From Nostoc cf. commune SO-36 (lineage in GTDB: Bacteria; Cyanobacteriota; Cyanobacteriia; Cyanobacteriales; Nostocaceae): a DNA stretch of 64,000 bases. The stretch spans positions 5,764,501 to 5,828,500 of the forward strand of contig NZ_AP025732.1 of assembly GCF_023734775.1 (NCBI RefSeq), given 5' to 3'. Shown one piece after another: positions 25,461-35,005 of the stretch. The notes beneath the pieces are model-generated. The model did no database searches, had not been told where the DNA came from, and was given only the letters and a program-made list of their open reading frames with translations. The position numbers were made by a program, and so were the translations under genes. Every line of letters starts with the position of its first letter. Position 1 is the stretch's first letter.

Positions 25461-26411
25461 TTATTGACATAAGTTAGAATTTGGTGGTTGTATCTGCCTA
25501 TTTCTAAGAGATATTTCTTTCATGAATTCCCTCAGCACTTCATCTGTGTTAATTTCTCTTTCAATAGTGTTAATCCTTGCAAGCGTTGAATTGTAATCCT
25601 TACCAGTGAAACTTGTAGCTACCCCAAGAATCTGAGTAACCCTAGCAGCAATAACTTCAAAATTAAGATTAGGGTAATCATCAATAAGTTGTGAGAGTTT
25701 TCGTCCAGTGTCAGCTGCTGCCAAAAGCTTATAAATCGATTCATTCAAACTTTGTTGTTCCGAAAAGTTAACTTTTCGCCAATCATCTATTTGTTCAGCA
25801 ACTTGACGCTTAATTTCTTGTGCTTCTGGTTGTGAGGATATATTTAATTTTCTATACTCTTCACTAAGATGTTTTAGTCTGGAACTGATGATTACCCGTT
25901 GCCAATCCATTGGTCTTGGTGGTCTTTCTTGAATTCTTTTGGCTAAAAGTAGCATTTTTACTGTTAGACATCTTGCTGGCTGGGCAGTTTTAGCAACTAT
26001 CTTTTTACTTTCATAATCAATTATTTCCAGCTTGTTAAATACTTCAACGGCTGTATCATATTCTGCTTTTAAAGTGTCGAGTGTTTGATCAACATCTGAT
26101 GACTGGGTATTTAGCTGGCTTTCTCCGGTGATAATTCTATTTACTTCTTTAATAGTTCCGAATTCAATACTGGCATCAGTTAGTAATTGATCAACAACTA
26201 AATCATCATCTATAGGTATATTATTCAGTTGATAAATTTCCTTTACCGATGCAATAGCAATCAGCTGCTTGATCGCGAAAATTCTCAGCAGTACTCGCAG
26301 GATTGCTCTCTTTTCAGGCGTACAACCGCTAATAGTGAAACTGATAGTACAGGCTAATATACAAAATTTCCATCTGGTGAATTTGTGAATAGGGGAAACT
26401 CTCATAGACAT
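25461..26411 (-). CDS. Predicted lipoprotein, unknown function
   Basis: A 316-residue protein with an N-terminal signal and lipobox (CTISFTISGC, Cys30), implying lipid attachment after export. Met3 is an equally good start. The mature part is predominantly helical and charged, with no Cys pairs or catalytic motif that I recognise. Segments such as LKAEYDTAVEVFNKLEIIDY, and several repeated EI and QL stretches, suggest a helical bundle. It may be an envelope-anchored structural protein. The DNA is AT-rich. Neighbours are a decayed small gene and a truncated signal-peptide remnant, so context is uninformative. Confidence 0.65.
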   Translation of the reverse strand: MSMRVSPIHKFTRWKFCILACTISFTISGCTPEKRAILRVLLRIFAIKQLIAIASVKEIYQLNNIPIDDDLVVDQLLTDASIEFGTIKEVNRIITGESQLNTQSSDVDQTLDTLKAEYDTAVEVFNKLEIIDYESKKIVAKTAQPARCLTVKMLLLAKRIQERPPRPMDWQRVIISSRLKHLSEEYRKLNISSQPEAQEIKRQVAEQIDDWRKVNFSEQQSLNESIYKLLAAADTGRKLSQLIDDYPNLNFEVIAARVTQILGVATSFTGKDYNSTLARINTIEREINTDEVLREFMKEISLRNRQIQPPNSNLCQ

Positions 26412-26717
26412 ATTTACCTGTACCCAAACAAAGTTAATACTTATTTAGCAGAATTAAATCATCTGTATGGAAATAATTAAAAAGCCAAATGCGTCCTAAT
26501 TAAATTATTTTCTTCTGTATGATGGAAGTTTAAAAGATACTACTTACTAACCATAGAGTATCACGCAATCCTCATACACTGGTTAAATTAAACACTTGTT
26601 GTAACAGATGCTTTTTCGTGTAAGCATATAATTTACAAAACTTTTTACAATTGTGCTTTAATGGCGGGCGGTTTTTGTTTTTCAAGAATCTTCCTTACAC
26701 AGACAACGCGATCGCTG

Positions 26718-26822
26718 ATGCTACTCACAGCTAAAGAAAACATTGTAAAATTTAGCTGGTTTCTACTTAGTTTCTTAAGTTTGCTCCTGTTTGGCTCCAC
26801 TGTCAAAGCTAATGCTGCGATC
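26718..26822 (+). pseudogene. Signal-peptide remnant cut by a repeat element
   Basis: A frame starting at ATG 26718 encodes MLLTAKENIVKFSWFLLSFL followed by SLLLFGSTVKANAA. That is a convincing signal peptide, but the mature protein is missing. At 26823 the frame enters a palindromic repeat and drifts to a stop at 26927. It is most likely the 5' end of a secreted-protein gene truncated by repeat insertion or deletion. Confidence 0.4.
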
Positions 26823-26928
26823 GCTATAGTGTTTCTCGCTTACGTAAGGTACATCCGTAGGGGCACGGTATGTTCCCTACACCTTGCGATATTATTTTGT
26901 ACCGCATCTGAATGGGAACCGCTATAAG
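26823..26928. repeat. GCTATAG-ended palindromic element with nested GTAGGGGCACGG repeat
   Basis: The left end gctatagtgtttctcgctta and the right end accgcatctgaatgggaacc then gctataag are imperfect inverted copies. The centre holds gtaggggcacggtatgttcc, a member of the small palindrome family seen elsewhere. It separates the signal-peptide remnant from the damaged purT tail. Confidence 0.6.
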
Positions 26929-26940
26929 CCCCTAGAGTAA

Positions 26941-28106
26941 TTAGATAATTGTGATTTTACTTGCAGCTTTTAGTAGCGTTTTTCCTAGCTTCTTGAACAT
27001 TCACACCCTTCGCCAAAGACTACACCCATTCGCCGATATGGATGAGCATTAGGTTTACCAAATAATCTAATATCTACTTCTTTTTCTGACAAAGCATCGG
27101 CTACACCACCAAAAGCAATAGAATCGGATTTTTCAGAAGCTAAAATTACCGCACTGGCTGATGATCCTAGCTGTTCTATATGAGGAATTGGCAAGCCTAA
27201 AATAGCTCTTAAATGTAATTCAAATTCATTTAAGTTTTGTGAGATTAATGTCACCATTCCCGTATCGTGAGGTCTGGGAGAAAGTTCCGAAAAAATCACT
27301 TCATCTTTGGTAATGAAAAATTCAACACCAAAAATTCCGGCTCCTCCTAAAGCATCGGTGACTTTTATAGCTATTTCTTGAGCTTTTAATATTTTATCTT
27401 CAGAAATTTCTGCGGGTTGCCACGACTCCTGATAATCGCCTCTCTCTTGACGATGACCAATAGGAGAACAGAAAATTGTCGGTGCATTCCACTGTTTAAT
27501 TGTTAGTAAAGTTATTTCGATTTCAAAATTAATAAATTCCTCGACGATGACCTTTTGACTGTCTCCTCTAGAATTAGCGATCGCATAATTCCAAGCCCTC
27601 TCAACTTCACTCTTATCCTGCACTACAGACTGACCTTTACCAGAGGATGACATCACAGGTTTAACAACATTACTAAACCCAATTTCATCAGAAACTGCAA
27701 TCAATTCATCTAGAGTTGTTGCATAACCATATTTAGCTGTTCTGATGCCCAATTCTTGATGTGCCAGTTCCCGAATTCTGTCGCGGTTCATTGTATAGTT
27801 AGTAGCAGCCGCAGTCGGTATAACTGTAATTCCTCGCTGCTCAAATTCGATTAGTTTTTCTGTTCTGATTGCTTCAATTTCTGGTATAATTACATTTGGC
27901 TGATGTTTTGTCACTACAGCTTCTAAATCATCAACACTGAGCATAGAAATAACTTCATAAGCATCAGCAACTTGCATAGCTGGAGCATTGGCGTAGCGAT
28001 CAACGGCAATCACATAATTACCAAGACGTTGAGCAGCGATCGCAAATTCTTTGCCTAGTTCTCCTGAACCCAGCAACATCAATTTTTGGGGCAACTTAAT
28101 ACTCAT
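26941..28106 (-). CDS. purT: Formate-dependent phosphoribosylglycinamide formyltransferase PurT, C-terminus frameshifted
   Basis: An ATP-grasp enzyme that formylates GAR with formate and ATP in purine synthesis. The N-terminus LMLLGSGELGKEFAIAAQRL, VVKPVMSSSGKGQSVVQDKS (ATP-binding), and FGVEFFITKDEVIFSELSPR with PHDTGMVTLIS are typical. The first frame ends at 26985 after MGVVFGEGCECSRS. Shifting one frame gives KGVNVQEARKNAT, and a second shift near 26965 gives KAASKITII before TAA at 26941, which is the normal family ending. The translated product therefore lacks about 15-20 native residues and ends differently. It may be partly functional or freshly inactivated; two single-base errors in sequencing could also explain it. 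Confidence 0.85.
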
Positions 28107-28170
28107 TAACTTATCCAGTCAATTTCAATTTAATCATCTTATAATTTTTTGTGTTTTCATTACCATTTTT

Positions 28171-28653
28171 TCAAGAATTAAATCTAGCCTCGCGTAGTTG
28201 TAAATCTTGACGTTGCAGTTCATTTAGACCAGTACCTTCGCCAAGCTGACACTTATCAACTAGAGTCTCTACCCAAATAGTCTCGTTAAGAGTTGTGCCT
28301 CGTAAATCAGCATTTCTCAAGTCAGCTTTTGTAAAATTTGCAAATAATAAGTCTGCATTGACTAAACTACTATTTTGCAGATTTGCCCCTGATAAGTTTC
28401 CTCGGATGAAGTTTACACCATCTAAAATCAACCCAGATAAATCTGCTCCTATAAGATTAGGAAACTTTAGCTGACTTGGATATTGAAAAAATCGCATCAT
28501 ACAAATGATATTTGCTTCATTTAATCTTATTTTAGTTAAAAAATCATAACGAGCTATGCCCAATTGCTTAAGAATTTGTAGACGCTGTGAGGGACTTTGT
28601 TCTAAAAACTGAATAGCTGTGTAACGTAAGTCTTGATTAGGGATATTTAACAT
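28171..28653 (-). CDS. Pentapeptide-repeat protein
   Basis: A 160-residue protein. After an N-terminal helical part (residues 1-60) comes a run of pentapeptide repeats, A(D/N)Lx[41 protein letters not shown] and [20 protein letters not shown]. These fold as a right-handed quadrilateral beta helix. The C-terminal tail is charged. Most cyanobacterial pentapeptide proteins have no known function; a few elsewhere mimic DNA and protect gyrase. Nothing here points to that role. Length and a clean frame suggest it is intact. It is co-directional with purT but separated by 64 bases. Confidence 0.85.
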   Translation of the reverse strand: MLNIPNQDLRYTAIQFLEQSPSQRLQILKQLGIARYDFLTKIRLNEANIICMMRFFQYPSQLKFPNLIGADLSGLILDGVNFIRGNLSGANLQNSSLVNADLLFANFTKADLRNADLRGTTLNETIWVETLVDKCQLGEGTGLNELQRQDLQLREARFNS

Positions 28654-28779
28654 GATTTTTAGATTGTAGTGATAGTTTTGCTAATAAAACATAACAGATT
28701 ATTTAGTCAAATAATAATCCAAGTTACTAATTACTTTACCATCGCTGCTGGGGTGCGGCTTATGATTAATTAACAGTTG

Positions 28780-28928
28780 ATACCAATTTTTTATGAAACT
28801 GCATAGAATTCGATCCCCCCTAGCCCTTCTTAATAAGGGATGAACCGGAAAAACATTTATCAAAGTCCCCCTTTCTAAGGGGGATTTAGGGGGATCAAAA
28901 TATGTGCAACCTCACATTAAATTGGTAT
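28780..28928. repeat. 149-bp palindromic element (ATACCAATTT ends, GGATCCCCC-type core)
   Basis: Ends ataccaattt (28780-28789) and aaattggtat (28919-28928) are exact inverted repeats. Inside, gatcccccctagcccttctt pairs with aagggggatttagggggatc. The same core recurs at 36993-37078. A further short hairpin (aaagtggcttta/taaagctacttt, about 28978-29003) lies toward the next gene. This accounts for much of the 475-base gap. Confidence 0.8.
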
Positions 28929-29128
28929 GATCTAATCTTTTTATACAACTTTTTTTTAAGTCTGGTTTCCGAAATTGAAAGTGGCTTTATATAAAGCTAC
29001 TTTGTGTAATGGGTATTACTTACACAACTTCATCAAAGCTTTAAATAATACTAATATTTATTTTTTGCTATTGGGAATACTAAAACTGTAAATCTCTATG
29101 TCTTCTCAGATAATCAGGTAAAAGCTGT

Positions 29129-29737
29129 ATGGATTTTGAATCGATTATGAATATGCCTGCGATCGCGCAAGCTATTGCTTATGCTATTGAAGATGGTAGA
29201 CAATGGGGACAATCTTTTGCCAACAATTTTTATTGGGTAGGTAATAGAGATAATATTGCCAACCTAATGATATTAGAGTCAACCGCTTGGTCAGTAGGCA
29301 ACGGTATTTTCAGTGGATTCATAGGACTAGCTGGAATACCCACTGATATTACGATTACTTTATATTCCAATATAAAACTAGCATCAGCTCTTTTTGCTCT
29401 TTATGGCATTGATACAAGAAGCGAATCTGCACGAGTACCAGTTTTAGCTGCTGCGGCTGGAGTGAGTGTATCTGAACTGGCTAATCAATTAGGAACTCAA
29501 GTAGGATCACAAGCTATTCAAAAAACTTTAATGTCCATTCCTGGTAAAACTTTTGCTGAGATAAACAAAGCTTTGGGAATTAAGTTAATCTCCAAAGCAG
29601 GCGAAAAAACTTTAGTCAACGTAGCCACAATTATGCCTTTTATCGGGTCTGCGATCGGTGGTACGGTAAATGGAGTAATGATGAATGCTTGTGGACATTC
29701 AGTGATTGCCTTCATCAAGGTTTGGAACAGATCATAA
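29129..29737 (+). CDS. EcsC family protein
   Basis: A 202-residue protein related to the EcsC family. The centre carries FSGFIGLAGIPTDITITLYS, then IKLASALFALYGID, matching the family's G-x-GLPtD followed by r-i-A-x-x-YG pattern. Several amphipathic or hydrophobic helices follow, and the C-terminal VATIMPFIGSAIGGTVNGVM is a glycine-rich hydrophobic hairpin. EcsC was named from the Bacillus ecs operon, and its biochemical role is unknown; association with membranes is likely. The gene is transcribed alone after an AT-rich, repeat-containing leader. The start ATG at 29129 gives the usual N-terminus. Confidence 0.75.
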   Translation: MDFESIMNMPAIAQAIAYAIEDGRQWGQSFANNFYWVGNRDNIANLMILESTAWSVGNGIFSGFIGLAGIPTDITITLYSNIKLASALFALYGIDTRSESARVPVLAAAAGVSVSELANQLGTQVGSQAIQKTLMSIPGKTFAEINKALGIKLISKAGEKTLVNVATIMPFIGSAIGGTVNGVMMNACGHSVIAFIKVWNRS

Positions 29738-29802
29738 GGTAATATAACGTAGCGATTATCTAAATTATCAAGTCTAGGCGATCGCTACCAGATAAAACTT
29801 TT

Positions 29803-30288
29803 CTACTTTTCGCCGTTCTCCTGCTGTTTTCGTTGCTCCTCAATGCGAGCAAAGATTTCATCGATAGTCGGATTTCCCAAGATTTGATCCCTGTCTCGTG
29901 TGTAATCTCCACTACCTATTTCAAATTGCTGTATAAATCGCGCCATGCCAGCATGCCCAAGGGTTTTAGTTAGCGCTTCTATTCCTAGTTGCCTAATCCC
30001 AGCTTGAGTAAGTTGAGTTACATCTAGCATTTTCATATTTGTAACTTTGGGCAGAACATTTGAACTTTCAACCTGCGAGATCCGCCTTTCTTTGATTCGG
30101 GCAACTATTTGCTCAATAGTAGGATTTCCTAATATTTCATCTTTATCTCGCGTGTAATCACCGCTTCCTAAATCGAATTGATGCATAAATAGCCCCATTC
30201 CTGCTGGGCCAAGAGCTAAACTCAGCGTATCTATGCCTAATTGCTGAATTTCAGTCTGAGTCAACTTACTCACATCGATCATTTGCAA
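29803..30288 (-). CDS. Tandemly duplicated antitoxin-like protein partnered with PIN toxin
   Basis: A 161-residue protein made of two copies of one roughly 75-residue unit. Copy 1 (residues 3-75) has VSKLTQTEIQQLGIDTLSLA, then FMHQFDLGSGDYTRDKDEIL. Copy 2 (about 87-155) has VTQLTQAGIRQLGIEALTKT, then FIQQFEIGSGDYTRDRDQIL. Single-unit relatives of this kind (QLGxxAL followed by GxGDYTxxR) are, in my recollection, common upstream or downstream of PIN genes in cyanobacteria. It begins 23 bases inside the end of the PIN gene, so the two are coupled. Toxin neutralisation is inference from this pairing. Confidence 0.7.
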   Translation of the reverse strand: MQMIDVSKLTQTEIQQLGIDTLSLALGPAGMGLFMHQFDLGSGDYTRDKDEILGNPTIEQIVARIKERRISQVESSNVLPKVTNMKMLDVTQLTQAGIRQLGIEALTKTLGHAGMARFIQQFEIGSGDYTRDRDQILGNPTIDEIFARIEEQRKQQENGEK

Positions 30289-30727
30289 CCTCTCTGAGCC
30301 ACTGAAGGGGGTTCTCTACTCTCACTTGTAGCAAGTCTTTGTGCCTTACAGCCAAACGTAACATTCTGTCATCAGTTGTGAGCAAAACATCGGCATTGCT
30401 AGCTTCTGCACAAGCAATATGCAATGCATCGTAATCTTTAAAGCCCATTTGGGCAAGTTCCCCACCACGAAACGCGATTTGTTGAGTTATGTTCACTTTA
30501 CTTATTGCTAAAGCAGCCCAAATCTGCATCTGCCGTTTTCTTGCTCCTTCAGGAGTATTCCGAAGCTCATCATCAAAGGTTTCGTTTCCTTGCAGCCGCC
30601 AATCACCCATTTGAATAATAGCTAAAATGCGAAGCACTGCCTCGGCTTCTAAAAAAATCCGTTCTTGTGTCTGGTCATCAAAAGGGCGATTCAGACAACA
30701 TACATCTAAATAAATTAAAAACTCCAT
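30266..30727 (-). CDS. PIN-domain protein, probable toxin
   Basis: A 153-residue PIN-domain protein. It starts MEFLIYLDVCCLNRPFDDQT, with Asp8 as the first acidic metal ligand, and carries KDYDALHIACAEASNADVLL followed by TTDDRML with the other expected aspartates. PIN enzymes are metal-dependent ribonucleases. The 3' end overlaps the duplicated antitoxin-like gene by 23 bases, so the order is toxin first, then partner, the reverse of classical vapBC. The N-terminal LDVCCLNRPFDD signature marks a subgroup different from the VapC at 3779-4192. The RNA target is unknown. Confidence 0.8.
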   Translation of the reverse strand: MEFLIYLDVCCLNRPFDDQTQERIFLEAEAVLRILAIIQMGDWRLQGNETFDDELRNTPEGARKRQMQIWAALAISKVNITQQIAFRGGELAQMGFKDYDALHIACAEASNADVLLTTDDRMLRLAVRHKDLLQVRVENPLQWLREVANDRCE

Positions 30728-30787
30728 CGGTACATTTTGCTAGGTATGATATTTAATCTGCAAGCATTTACCCAGTAATCACCAGCT

Positions 30788-31876
30788 ATGACCCAAAACT
30801 ACCGCATTACTCTACTTCCCGGCGATGGCATTGGCCCTGAAATTATGGCAGTGGCGGTAGACGTGCTGAAAGTCGTAGGGAAGCAATTTGATCTAAAGTT
30901 TGAATTCCAAGAAGCCCCCATCGGTGGTGCAGCAATTGATGCCACAGGCGAACCTCTACCATCTGCCACTCTAGATAGTTGCCGTAACAGTGATGCTGTC
31001 TTACTCGCTGCCATTGGTGGTTACAAGTGGGATTCCCTGCCATCCAATTCACGCCCAGAAGCAGGTTTGTTAGGGCTACGTGCAGGTTTGGGATTATTTG
31101 CCAATTTGCGCCCAGCGAAAATTTTACCCCAGCTAATCGACGCCTCGACTTTGAAACGCGAAGTTGTGGAAGGCGTGGATATTATGGTGGTGCGTGAACT
31201 CACTGGTGGGATTTACTTCGGTAAACCCAAAGGAATTTTTGCCACAGAAAGTGGTGAAAAACGTGGTGTAAATACAATGGTTTACACCGAATCGGAAATC
31301 GAACGCATTGGGCGGGTGGCGTTTGAAGCGGCACGTAAACGCGGTGGAAAACTTTGTTCGGTGGATAAAGCCAACGTATTAGAAGTATCTCAGCTGTGGC
31401 GCGATCGCATCACCCAACTTTCTGCGGAATATCCAGATATCGAACTCTCTCATTTATATGTAGATAATGCTGCTATGCAGTTAGTACGCGCTCCCAAGCA
31501 ATTCGATACTATCGTCACAGGCAATTTGTTTGGTGATATTCTCTCTGATGCTGCTGCCATGCTCACAGGTAGTATTGGAATGTTACCCTCAGCTAGTTTG
31601 GGTGCTTCTGGGCCTGGTGTGTTTGAACCGGTTCATGGTTCCGCCCCAGATATTGCCGGACTTGATAAAGCTAACCCTCTCGCCCAGGTTTTGAGTGCGG
31701 CGATGATGTTGCGCTACGGTTTAGACCAACCAAAAGCAGCAGATAACATCGAACAAGCCGTATTGCAAGTTTTAGAACAAGGCGATCGCACCGGGGATAT
31801 AATTTCTCCAGGAAAAAACCTTTTAGGTTGCCGCGCTATGGGCGATGCACTGATTTTAGCTCTTGAAAAAAAATAA
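30788..31876 (+). CDS. leuB: 3-isopropylmalate dehydrogenase
   Basis: A 362-residue enzyme of leucine biosynthesis. It oxidises and decarboxylates 3-isopropylmalate to 4-methyl-2-oxopentanoate with NAD. The sequence starts [20 protein letters not shown]. It shows the substrate-binding RPAKILPQL and [12 protein letters not shown] motifs, the catalytic Lys in [17 protein letters not shown], the metal-binding aspartates in [14 protein letters not shown], and the NAD-recognition loop [13 protein letters not shown]. Length and start are standard. It is a cytoplasmic dimer. The gene is divergent from the PIN module (60 bases apart) and has no other leu gene beside it, as is usual in cyanobacteria. 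Confidence 0.97.
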   Translation: MTQNYRITLLPGDGIGPEIMAVAVDVLKVVGKQFDLKFEFQEAPIGGAAIDATGEPLPSATLDSCRNSDAVLLAAIGGYKWDSLPSNSRPEAGLLGLRAGLGLFANLRPAKILPQLIDASTLKREVVEGVDIMVVRELTGGIYFGKPKGIFATESGEKRGVNTMVYTESEIERIGRVAFEAARKRGGKLCSVDKANVLEVSQLWRDRITQLSAEYPDIELSHLYVDNAAMQLVRAPKQFDTIVTGNLFGDILSDAAAMLTGSIGMLPSASLGASGPGVFEPVHGSAPDIAGLDKANPLAQVLSAAMMLRYGLDQPKAADNIEQAVLQVLEQGDRTGDIISPGKNLLGCRAMGDALILALEKK

Positions 31877-31964
31877 TTAAAATGCAACTTAGGCAATTTG
31901 GCAACCTTTGCTAGAAGTTTCGGGTAGACTAAAGGGAAATCTAGCAATCTAATAACAGTCGATA

Positions 31965-32225
31965 GTGTACGCATTACGACAAGGTCAAGCAAATTTTACA
32001 GCCCCAAAGAACCAATCGCCTTTGATTGATCCCGCCCTAATCAGAGCCGCCGGGCAGATATATTATATTCACTGTGAAGTACATCCCGAAATAGCTGGGA
32101 AATCTTCCGGTGTAGCAATTAATCGTGTGACTCATCGAGGTAAGGTTATTTTTACTAACCAACCAGTTCTTTTACCTCAAGAGTGTTTTGTGCCCTTAAG
32201 TCAAATTGAATCGCACATGTATTAG
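31965..32225 (+). CDS. Small conserved cyanobacterial protein, unknown function
   Basis: An 86-residue protein starting with GTG (MYALRQGQANFTAPKNQSPL). It contains RAAGQIYYIHCEVHPEIAGK and a basic-hydrophobic C-terminal half, and is probably a small soluble beta-rich fold. I have no family name for it. It lies 90 bases after leuB on the same strand, so co-transcription is possible. Its stop codon lies at the very beginning of the heptameric array that follows. Intact frame and compact composition favour a real gene. Confidence 0.65.
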   Translation: MYALRQGQANFTAPKNQSPLIDPALIRAAGQIYYIHCEVHPEIAGKSSGVAINRVTHRGKVIFTNQPVLLPQECFVPLSQIESHMY

Positions 32226-32340
32226 TCATTAGTCATTGGTCATTAGTCATTGGTCATTGGTCATTAGTCATTGGTCATTAGTCATTGGTCATTGGTCATT
32301 GGTCATTGGTCATTGGTCATTGGTCATTGGTCATTGGTCA
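32225..32340. repeat. Heptameric tandem array (TCATTGG/TCATTAG), about 16.5 copies
   Basis: Uninterrupted 7-bp units, tcattgg with interspersed tcattag, over 116 bases. The right half is almost homogeneous, which points to recent expansion. It is followed by a degenerate gacaaatg series that runs up to the pilD start. This is an STRR (short tandemly repeated repetitive) sequence of the kind described in heterocystous cyanobacteria. Confidence 0.95.
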
Positions 32341-32494
32341 CTTGTACTGAGCAACTTGTGCCAAGCGTACTCCTACGGAGAAGCAAGCTACGCGTAGCAT
32401 CTTGCAGAGAAGCCGAAGTATTAGTTCTCGACAAATGGACAAAAGATAAACGACAAATGACACAGGACAAAATGACAAAGGACAAATTTACTGT

Positions 32495-33346
32495 ATGGAC
32501 ATTTTGTTCGCCGTTCCGGCGAGTGTAATGGTCTTTGCTTTGGGTGCATCTGTTGGCAGTTTTATCAACGTTATTGTTTATCGGCTACCTGCTAGGTTGT
32601 CAATTCTTTGGCCACCTTCTCGTTGTCCTAAATGCTTAAACCAGCTAAAAGCTTACGACAATGTACCAGTGTTCGGCTGGATTGCCTTAAAAGGGCGGTG
32701 TCGATATTGCAAAAGCAAAATTTCTGTCCGTTATCCTGTGGTAGAAGGGGTAACGGGCATAATTTTTTTACTGGTTTTTTTGGTATTTCAAGTTTCGACT
32801 TTAACGATAGGCTATTGGGCTTTTTGTAGTTGGTTATTGGCGCTATCGCTTATCGACCTAGATACAATGACTTTACCCAATCCACTTACTCAATCGGGTT
32901 TAGTGGTGGGGATTTTGTTTCAAATGGTGGTTGGTTTTTTACCAGAGGCTAGTTCCGTGGCATTGGTAAATCACCTGATGATGGCGATCGCCAGCGCAGT
33001 ATTAGGCTTATGGCTGTTTGATGCGATCGCCCTATTAGGTTCAATTGCCTTTGGTAAAGCTGCAATGGGTGCAGGTGATGCAAAGTTAGCAGCCATGATG
33101 GGAGCCTGGTTAGGCTGGAAATATTTGCTCTTAGCTACTTTTATCGCCTGTGCGCTGGGAGCGTTAATTGGTAGCGGCGTTATTGTGCATACTCGTAGAG
33201 AAGCCGCAAGGCAAGCAGCATCACGACAAACATTAGGACAAAAGATGCCTTTTGGCCCTTTCCTGGCTTTAGGATCTGTTGTTACCCTATTTAGTGGGGA
33301 AGCCATCTTATCTAACTATTTGCGGTTATTTTTTCCAACATCTTGA
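32495..33346 (+). CDS. pilD: Type IV prepilin peptidase / N-methyltransferase PilD
   Basis: A 283-residue polytopic membrane enzyme that cleaves the leader of type IV prepilins and methylates the new N-terminus. The cytoplasmic loop carries the zinc-binding cysteines CPKC (44-47) and CRYC (69-72). The aspartate protease residues lie in SLIDLDTMTLPN (Asp121/Asp123) and MGAGDAKLAAM (Asp195). A basic stretch, HTRREAARQAASRQTLGQK, precedes the terminal helix; part of its DNA (cgtagagaagcc) matches a dispersed repeat. The start ATG at 32495 follows a tandem-repeat tract. No pilin genes are adjacent. Confidence 0.95.
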   Translation: MDILFAVPASVMVFALGASVGSFINVIVYRLPARLSILWPPSRCPKCLNQLKAYDNVPVFGWIALKGRCRYCKSKISVRYPVVEGVTGIIFLLVFLVFQVSTLTIGYWAFCSWLLALSLIDLDTMTLPNPLTQSGLVVGILFQMVVGFLPEASSVALVNHLMMAIASAVLGLWLFDAIALLGSIAFGKAAMGAGDAKLAAMMGAWLGWKYLLLATFIACALGALIGSGVIVHTRREAARQAASRQTLGQKMPFGPFLALGSVVTLFSGEAILSNYLRLFFPTS

Positions 33347-33996
33347 ATTACAGTGAGAAATAAGGGGCAAAGGGACAAGGAGAATAACCCATGCCCAATC
33401 CCCTTACATAAAAAATATTTATAATTCGTGACTGTAACCAACATTACCCCATCTGCCCTTCACATTTTGCTAATATTCAGCTTGTGACTTGTATTACCCT
33501 CTTAACGACGATTAACCGTTGGCAAGCGCAACTAATGCAACAGATGCTGATTGTTCAGAACCCAGCAATACAAATAATTGATTGGGGTAGGAGGGGGAAA
33601 GCATCTTATTTGGAGGTTGGTATTCTCATGGCTTTGTCAGTACGTCTATATAATTAAGTCTGCTGAAAAAAAAGAGCAAGAGACTTGTATTGGTATAAGT
33701 ATTTTCGTTAAGCTGGCAACCAAAGATGAAAATTAAGGTCTGAATAGCTTAAAAACGTAGTTTGACAATGTAGTCATTAATGAGCTAGTACGGTCTTCTC
33801 TCAAAGGGAGAGGCTAGCGCCAAGGGGTTTCCCCTATAACTAACTAGCGTTAACGAGTCTTTTTCTATCGGAGGCGCTACACGAACAAGCGTCACCCAAA
33901 GGGATCGTTAGTAAAGACAAATGATTAATGGCTAAAGACAACCCAATACGGATTGATATGTTTTCGACCTCATACCCACCTAAAATAAAATAAAAA
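33347..33996. other. Long intergenic region upstream of accD
   Basis: 650 bases without a convincing gene. Short repeat-like palindromes are present, such as tctctcaaagggagaggcta followed by gcgccaaggggtttcccc (about 33795-33836). One open stretch near 33412-33657 lacks an ATG and resembles nothing I know. The length suggests a complex promoter or leader for accD, but no specific element was identified. Confidence 0.4.
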
Positions 33997-34947
33997 ATGG
34001 CTAATAACGAAGAATCGCGTGGTTTAAAGTTTCTATTTGATTGGTTTGCAAATCGACGGAAATCAGGATCTACCAGCCTCGAACGCCAAGAACGTGAAAT
34101 TGCTGATGGGCTATGGCATAAATGTTCCAAGTGCAGTGTGTTGACATATACAAAAGACCTGAAAGCCAATCAGATGGTTTGTGCCGAATGTGGTCATCAC
34201 AATCGGGTAGATAGCGATGAGCGCATCCGTCAATTGATAGATAACAATACTTGGAAACCGCTAGACGAGCATTTGCGTCCAAGCGATCCCCTAGAATTTC
34301 GCGATCGCAAACTCTACAGCGATCGCTTGCGGGAAATGCAAGAGACAATTGGCTTAATAGACGCGGTTAAAACTGGTTTAGGCCAAATTAATGGTTTGCC
34401 CGTTGCCCTTGGGGTTATGGATTTCCGCTTTATGGGTGGTAGCATGGGTTCAGTCGTGGGAGAAAGACTCACCCGCATGATTGAGCAAGCCACTCAACGG
34501 CGATATCCTGTAGTTATCGTCTGTACCTCTGGTGGCGCTAGGATGCAAGAAGGAATGCTTTCTTTGATGCAAATGGCGAAAATCTCCGCAGCCCTACAGC
34601 GCCATCAAGATGCGCGACTATTATATATTCCCGTTTTGACCAATCCCACAACGGGCGGCGTTACTGCTAGTTTTGCAATGTTGGGCGACATCATCTTAGC
34701 AGAACCCAAGGCAACCATTGGTTTTGCAGGTCGGCGAGTGATTGAGCAAACCCTACGGGAAAAACTACCCGAAAATTTTCAAACTGCTGAAGATTTGCTC
34801 CAGCACGGTTTTGTTGATGATATCGTACCCCGTACTCAATTAAAGAATACCCTAGCCCAGCTGATTGCCCTACACCAGCCTGTGCTAACAACACCTCACA
34901 TGGTCTTGTGGGAAACAATGTCTTTAACTTCTACCGCTGCAGAATAA
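33997..34947 (+). CDS. accD: Acetyl-CoA carboxylase carboxyltransferase subunit beta
   Basis: A 316-residue subunit that, with AccA, transfers the carboxyl group from biotin to acetyl-CoA to make malonyl-CoA, the first committed step of fatty-acid synthesis. The N-terminal zinc ribbon is present (Cys43, Cys46, Cys62, Cys65 in [10 protein letters not shown] and [10 protein letters not shown]). The carboxyltransferase core ([76 protein letters not shown]) is complete. It is a single-gene unit. The stop is followed by a purine-rich agcaggggg tract. Confidence 0.97.
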   Translation: MANNEESRGLKFLFDWFANRRKSGSTSLERQEREIADGLWHKCSKCSVLTYTKDLKANQMVCAECGHHNRVDSDERIRQLIDNNTWKPLDEHLRPSDPLEFRDRKLYSDRLREMQETIGLIDAVKTGLGQINGLPVALGVMDFRFMGGSMGSVVGERLTRMIEQATQRRYPVVIVCTSGGARMQEGMLSLMQMAKISAALQRHQDARLLYIPVLTNPTTGGVTASFAMLGDIILAEPKATIGFAGRRVIEQTLREKLPENFQTAEDLLQHGFVDDIVPRTQLKNTLAQLIALHQPVLTTPHMVLWETMSLTSTAAE

Positions 34948-35005
34948 AGCAGGGGGAGCAGGGGGAGCAGGGGAGAATAATACTACCTCATCCTTCTTAT
35001 CTCTC

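Noticed and set aside
32225..32340. CRISPR array
   Set aside because: Units are 7 bp and directly adjacent, with no spacers and no cas genes.
32495..33346. Repeat insertion in PilD basic loop
   Set aside because: Only about 15 bases (cgtagagaagcc...) match the dispersed repeat; too short to claim without aligned homologues.
33412..33657. Plus-strand open frame upstream of accD
   Set aside because: No ATG, only an internal GTG without a clear ribosome site; no recognised motif.
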